A stretch of 6,484 nucleotides of DNA, from contig CANCLV010000058.1 in NCBI GenBank assembly GCA_947378905.1, positions 1-6,484 of the forward strand, read 5' to 3'. The first letter of the stretch is position 1; each line of letters opens with the position of its first letter. Of this stretch, positions 5,273-6,484 are shown one piece after another. Source of the stretch: Opitutia bacterium. GTDB lineage: Bacteria; Verrucomicrobiota; Verrucomicrobiia; Opitutales; UBA953. The notes beneath the pieces were generated by a model, which was not told the origin of the DNA, searched no databases, and was given only the letters and a program-made list of their open reading frames with translations. Position numbers and translations under genes: made by a program.

Positions 5273-6439
5273 ATGGAAACTAGGCCGATTGCTATTCTCG
5301 GAGCCACTGGCTCTATCGGAACAACTACCCTCGCAGTTGTTCGTGCCCATCCGTCTCTTTTATCGGTGGCAGGACTAGCTGCGCATTCACGTTGGCGCGA
5401 ACTGATTGCACCCGTCAAAGAATTTAATGTTAAGACGATTGCCCTGGCTGATCCCGTTGCCGCTGCTGCTGCTCGTGCCTCGGGAGAATTTAAAGGTGTT
5501 CGAATTTTAGAAGGCATCGAAGGCCTCACCGAAATCGCCTGCCTACCCGAAGTTAAAACCGTCGTCTCCGCCGTTGTTGGTACCGCCGGACTGCAACCGA
5601 CGTTAGCCGCGATTACTGCCAAAAAAGATATCGCCCTCGCGAGTAAAGAACTGCTCGTGCTTGCTGGAAAATTTATCACCGCCGCCGCCCAAAAATCAGG
5701 CTCGCGCTTACTGCCAGTCGACAGCGAACATAATGCGATTCACCAATTACTGCGCGATAAACCCAAACAAGAAATTGCTCGATTAGTATTAACTGCATCT
5801 GGCGGTGCCTTTCGCGACACACCACTCGAACAGTTAAAAAATGTAACGCCTGCTCAGGCACTCCAACACCCTAATTGGAATATGGGTCCGAAAGTCACCA
5901 TCGATTCAGCCACGATGGCCAATAAGGGATTAGAAATCATTGAAGCTCGTTGGTTGTTCGACATGCCGGTTTCACACATCGATGTCGTTATCCATCCCCA
6001 AAGCATCATCCACTCTTTGGTCACACTGACGGACGGAACTTTGCAGGCTCAGCTCTCTCCGCCCGACATGGCTTATCCGATTCAGGACTGCCTACTTTAT
6101 CCGCAACGTCTGCCCTGTCCTGCCCGCACGCTTAATCTAAATGAATTACTGACATTAAGCATGTCGCCACCTGATCCTGCGCGCTACCCCTGCTTACGTC
6201 TCGCCCAACAAGCTGCCACCGCCGGCGGTACTGCGCCTGCCATCTTTAACGCCGCGAATGAAGTAGCGGTGAGCGCATTCATTGAAGGAAAAATTGCTTT
6301 TACCGATATCGCACGTCTGATTGAGGAAACTCTTGCCCAGTCAAAAACCCGCGAACCTTCTTCCTTAGGCGATGTTCTACAAGCCGACGCTGAAGCACGC
6401 TCTCTCACCACTCAACTTATCCAACGTCTCGCCCGCTAA
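5273..6439 (+). CDS. dxr: 1-deoxy-D-xylulose-5-phosphate reductoisomerase
   Basis: Dxr rearranges and reduces 1-deoxy-D-xylulose 5-phosphate to 2-C-methyl-D-erythritol 4-phosphate with NADPH and a divalent metal, the committed step of the MEP pathway and the target of fosmidomycin. The 388 residues match the family (398 in E. coli). The NADPH-binding motif GATGSIG is at 10-16. K125 lies in ALASKE, and metal ligands D150 and E152 lie in VDSEHNAI. S176 is in TASGGAF, and the flexible substrate loop LQHPNWNMGPK has H199 and W202. S212, N217, K218 and E221 lie in IDSATMANKGLE. ALASKE replaces the common ALANKE. The ATG at 5273 places GATGSIG ten residues in, as usual; no Shine-Dalgarno precedes it. 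It is divergent from queF-xerC-ispE, and another gene starts nine bases downstream, so it is probably first in an operon. Confidence 0.97.
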   Translation: METRPIAILGATGSIGTTTLAVVRAHPSLLSVAGLAAHSRWRELIAPVKEFNVKTIALADPVAAAAARASGEFKGVRILEGIEGLTEIACLPEVKTVVSAVVGTAGLQPTLAAITAKKDIALASKELLVLAGKFITAAAQKSGSRLLPVDSEHNAIHQLLRDKPKQEIARLVLTASGGAFRDTPLEQLKNVTPAQALQHPNWNMGPKVTIDSATMANKGLEIIEARWLFDMPVSHIDVVIHPQSIIHSLVTLTDGTLQAQLSPPDMAYPIQDCLLYPQRLPCPARTLNLNELLTLSMSPPDPARYPCLRLAQQAATAGGTAPAIFNAANEVAVSAFIEGKIAFTDIARLIEETLAQSKTREPSSLGDVLQADAEARSLTTQLIQRLAR

Positions 6440-6448
6440 AAACTTTTC

Positions 6449-6484
6449 ATGGAAAATAATTCTTTATCCGAAATCCTCAGCTCC
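6449..6484 (+). CDS. Start of a further gene after dxr, cut by window edge (unidentified)
   Basis: An ATG nine bases after the dxr stop opens a frame that stays open to the edge: MENNSLSEILSS, 12 residues. Close spacing and same strand suggest it is the next gene of the dxr operon. In many bacteria the gene after dxr encodes the site-2 membrane protease RseP, so that is the natural guess, but 12 residues carry no diagnostic motif. There is no Shine-Dalgarno, as for most genes here. Confidence 0.5.
   Translation, partial: MENNSLSEILSS

Noticed and set aside
5254..5679. 141-codon minus-strand frame opposite dxr.
   Set aside because: It is an antisense shadow of a fully conserved gene, low-complexity Ala/Ser/Thr-rich, with no supporting signal.

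Overview
This window reads as ordinary core chromosome of a Gram-negative bacterium, most likely from the Verrucomicrobiota (Opitutae-like) or a neighbouring group. That placement is inference. It rests on a TolB-type periplasmic protein (implying an outer membrane), a zinc-free L33, a 28-residue COX24/AURKAIP1-type ribosomal miniprotein, the MEP isoprenoid genes, a QueF-type queuosine enzyme, and the near absence of Shine-Dalgarno sequences. No 16S rRNA or tRNA is present to settle it. I see no insertion sequence, phage gene, CRISPR array or toxin-antitoxin pair.

Layout, left to right. Positions 1-998 (minus strand) hold the N-terminal 332 residues of a TolB-like beta-propeller protein that runs off the left edge. 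A 59-base gap separates it from a divergent plus-strand unit: an Mrp/ApbC-type P-loop ATPase (1058-2146) and a small unrecognised gene (2201-2422). A strong bidirectional terminator (2438-2473) closes that unit and also the converging rpmG gene (2493-2663, minus).

From 5150 leftwards on the minus strand runs a compact unit queF, xerC, ispE and the bS22/mS38-like gene (2787-2873). It ends in a Rho-independent terminator at about 2722-2757. queF and xerC overlap by four bases (GTGA), and ispE starts five bases after the xerC stop. From a shared 122-base divergent region, dxr (5273-6439) runs on the plus strand. A further gene starts nine bases after dxr and is cut by the right edge.

Functionally, Dxr (first committed step of the MEP pathway) and IspE (fourth step) lie in divergent units that share a control region. 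They sit with a tRNA-modification reductase, a chromosome-dimer recombinase and a tiny ribosomal protein. L33 and the bS22/mS38-like protein serve the ribosome, Mrp probably serves iron-sulfur cluster delivery, and TolB serves the cell envelope. The least explained items are the small gene at 2201-2422, the bS22/mS38-like miniprotein, the CxxC-less Mrp, and a copy of the 16S rRNA 3' tail sequence in the rpmG leader. I did not find a convincing undescribed system.
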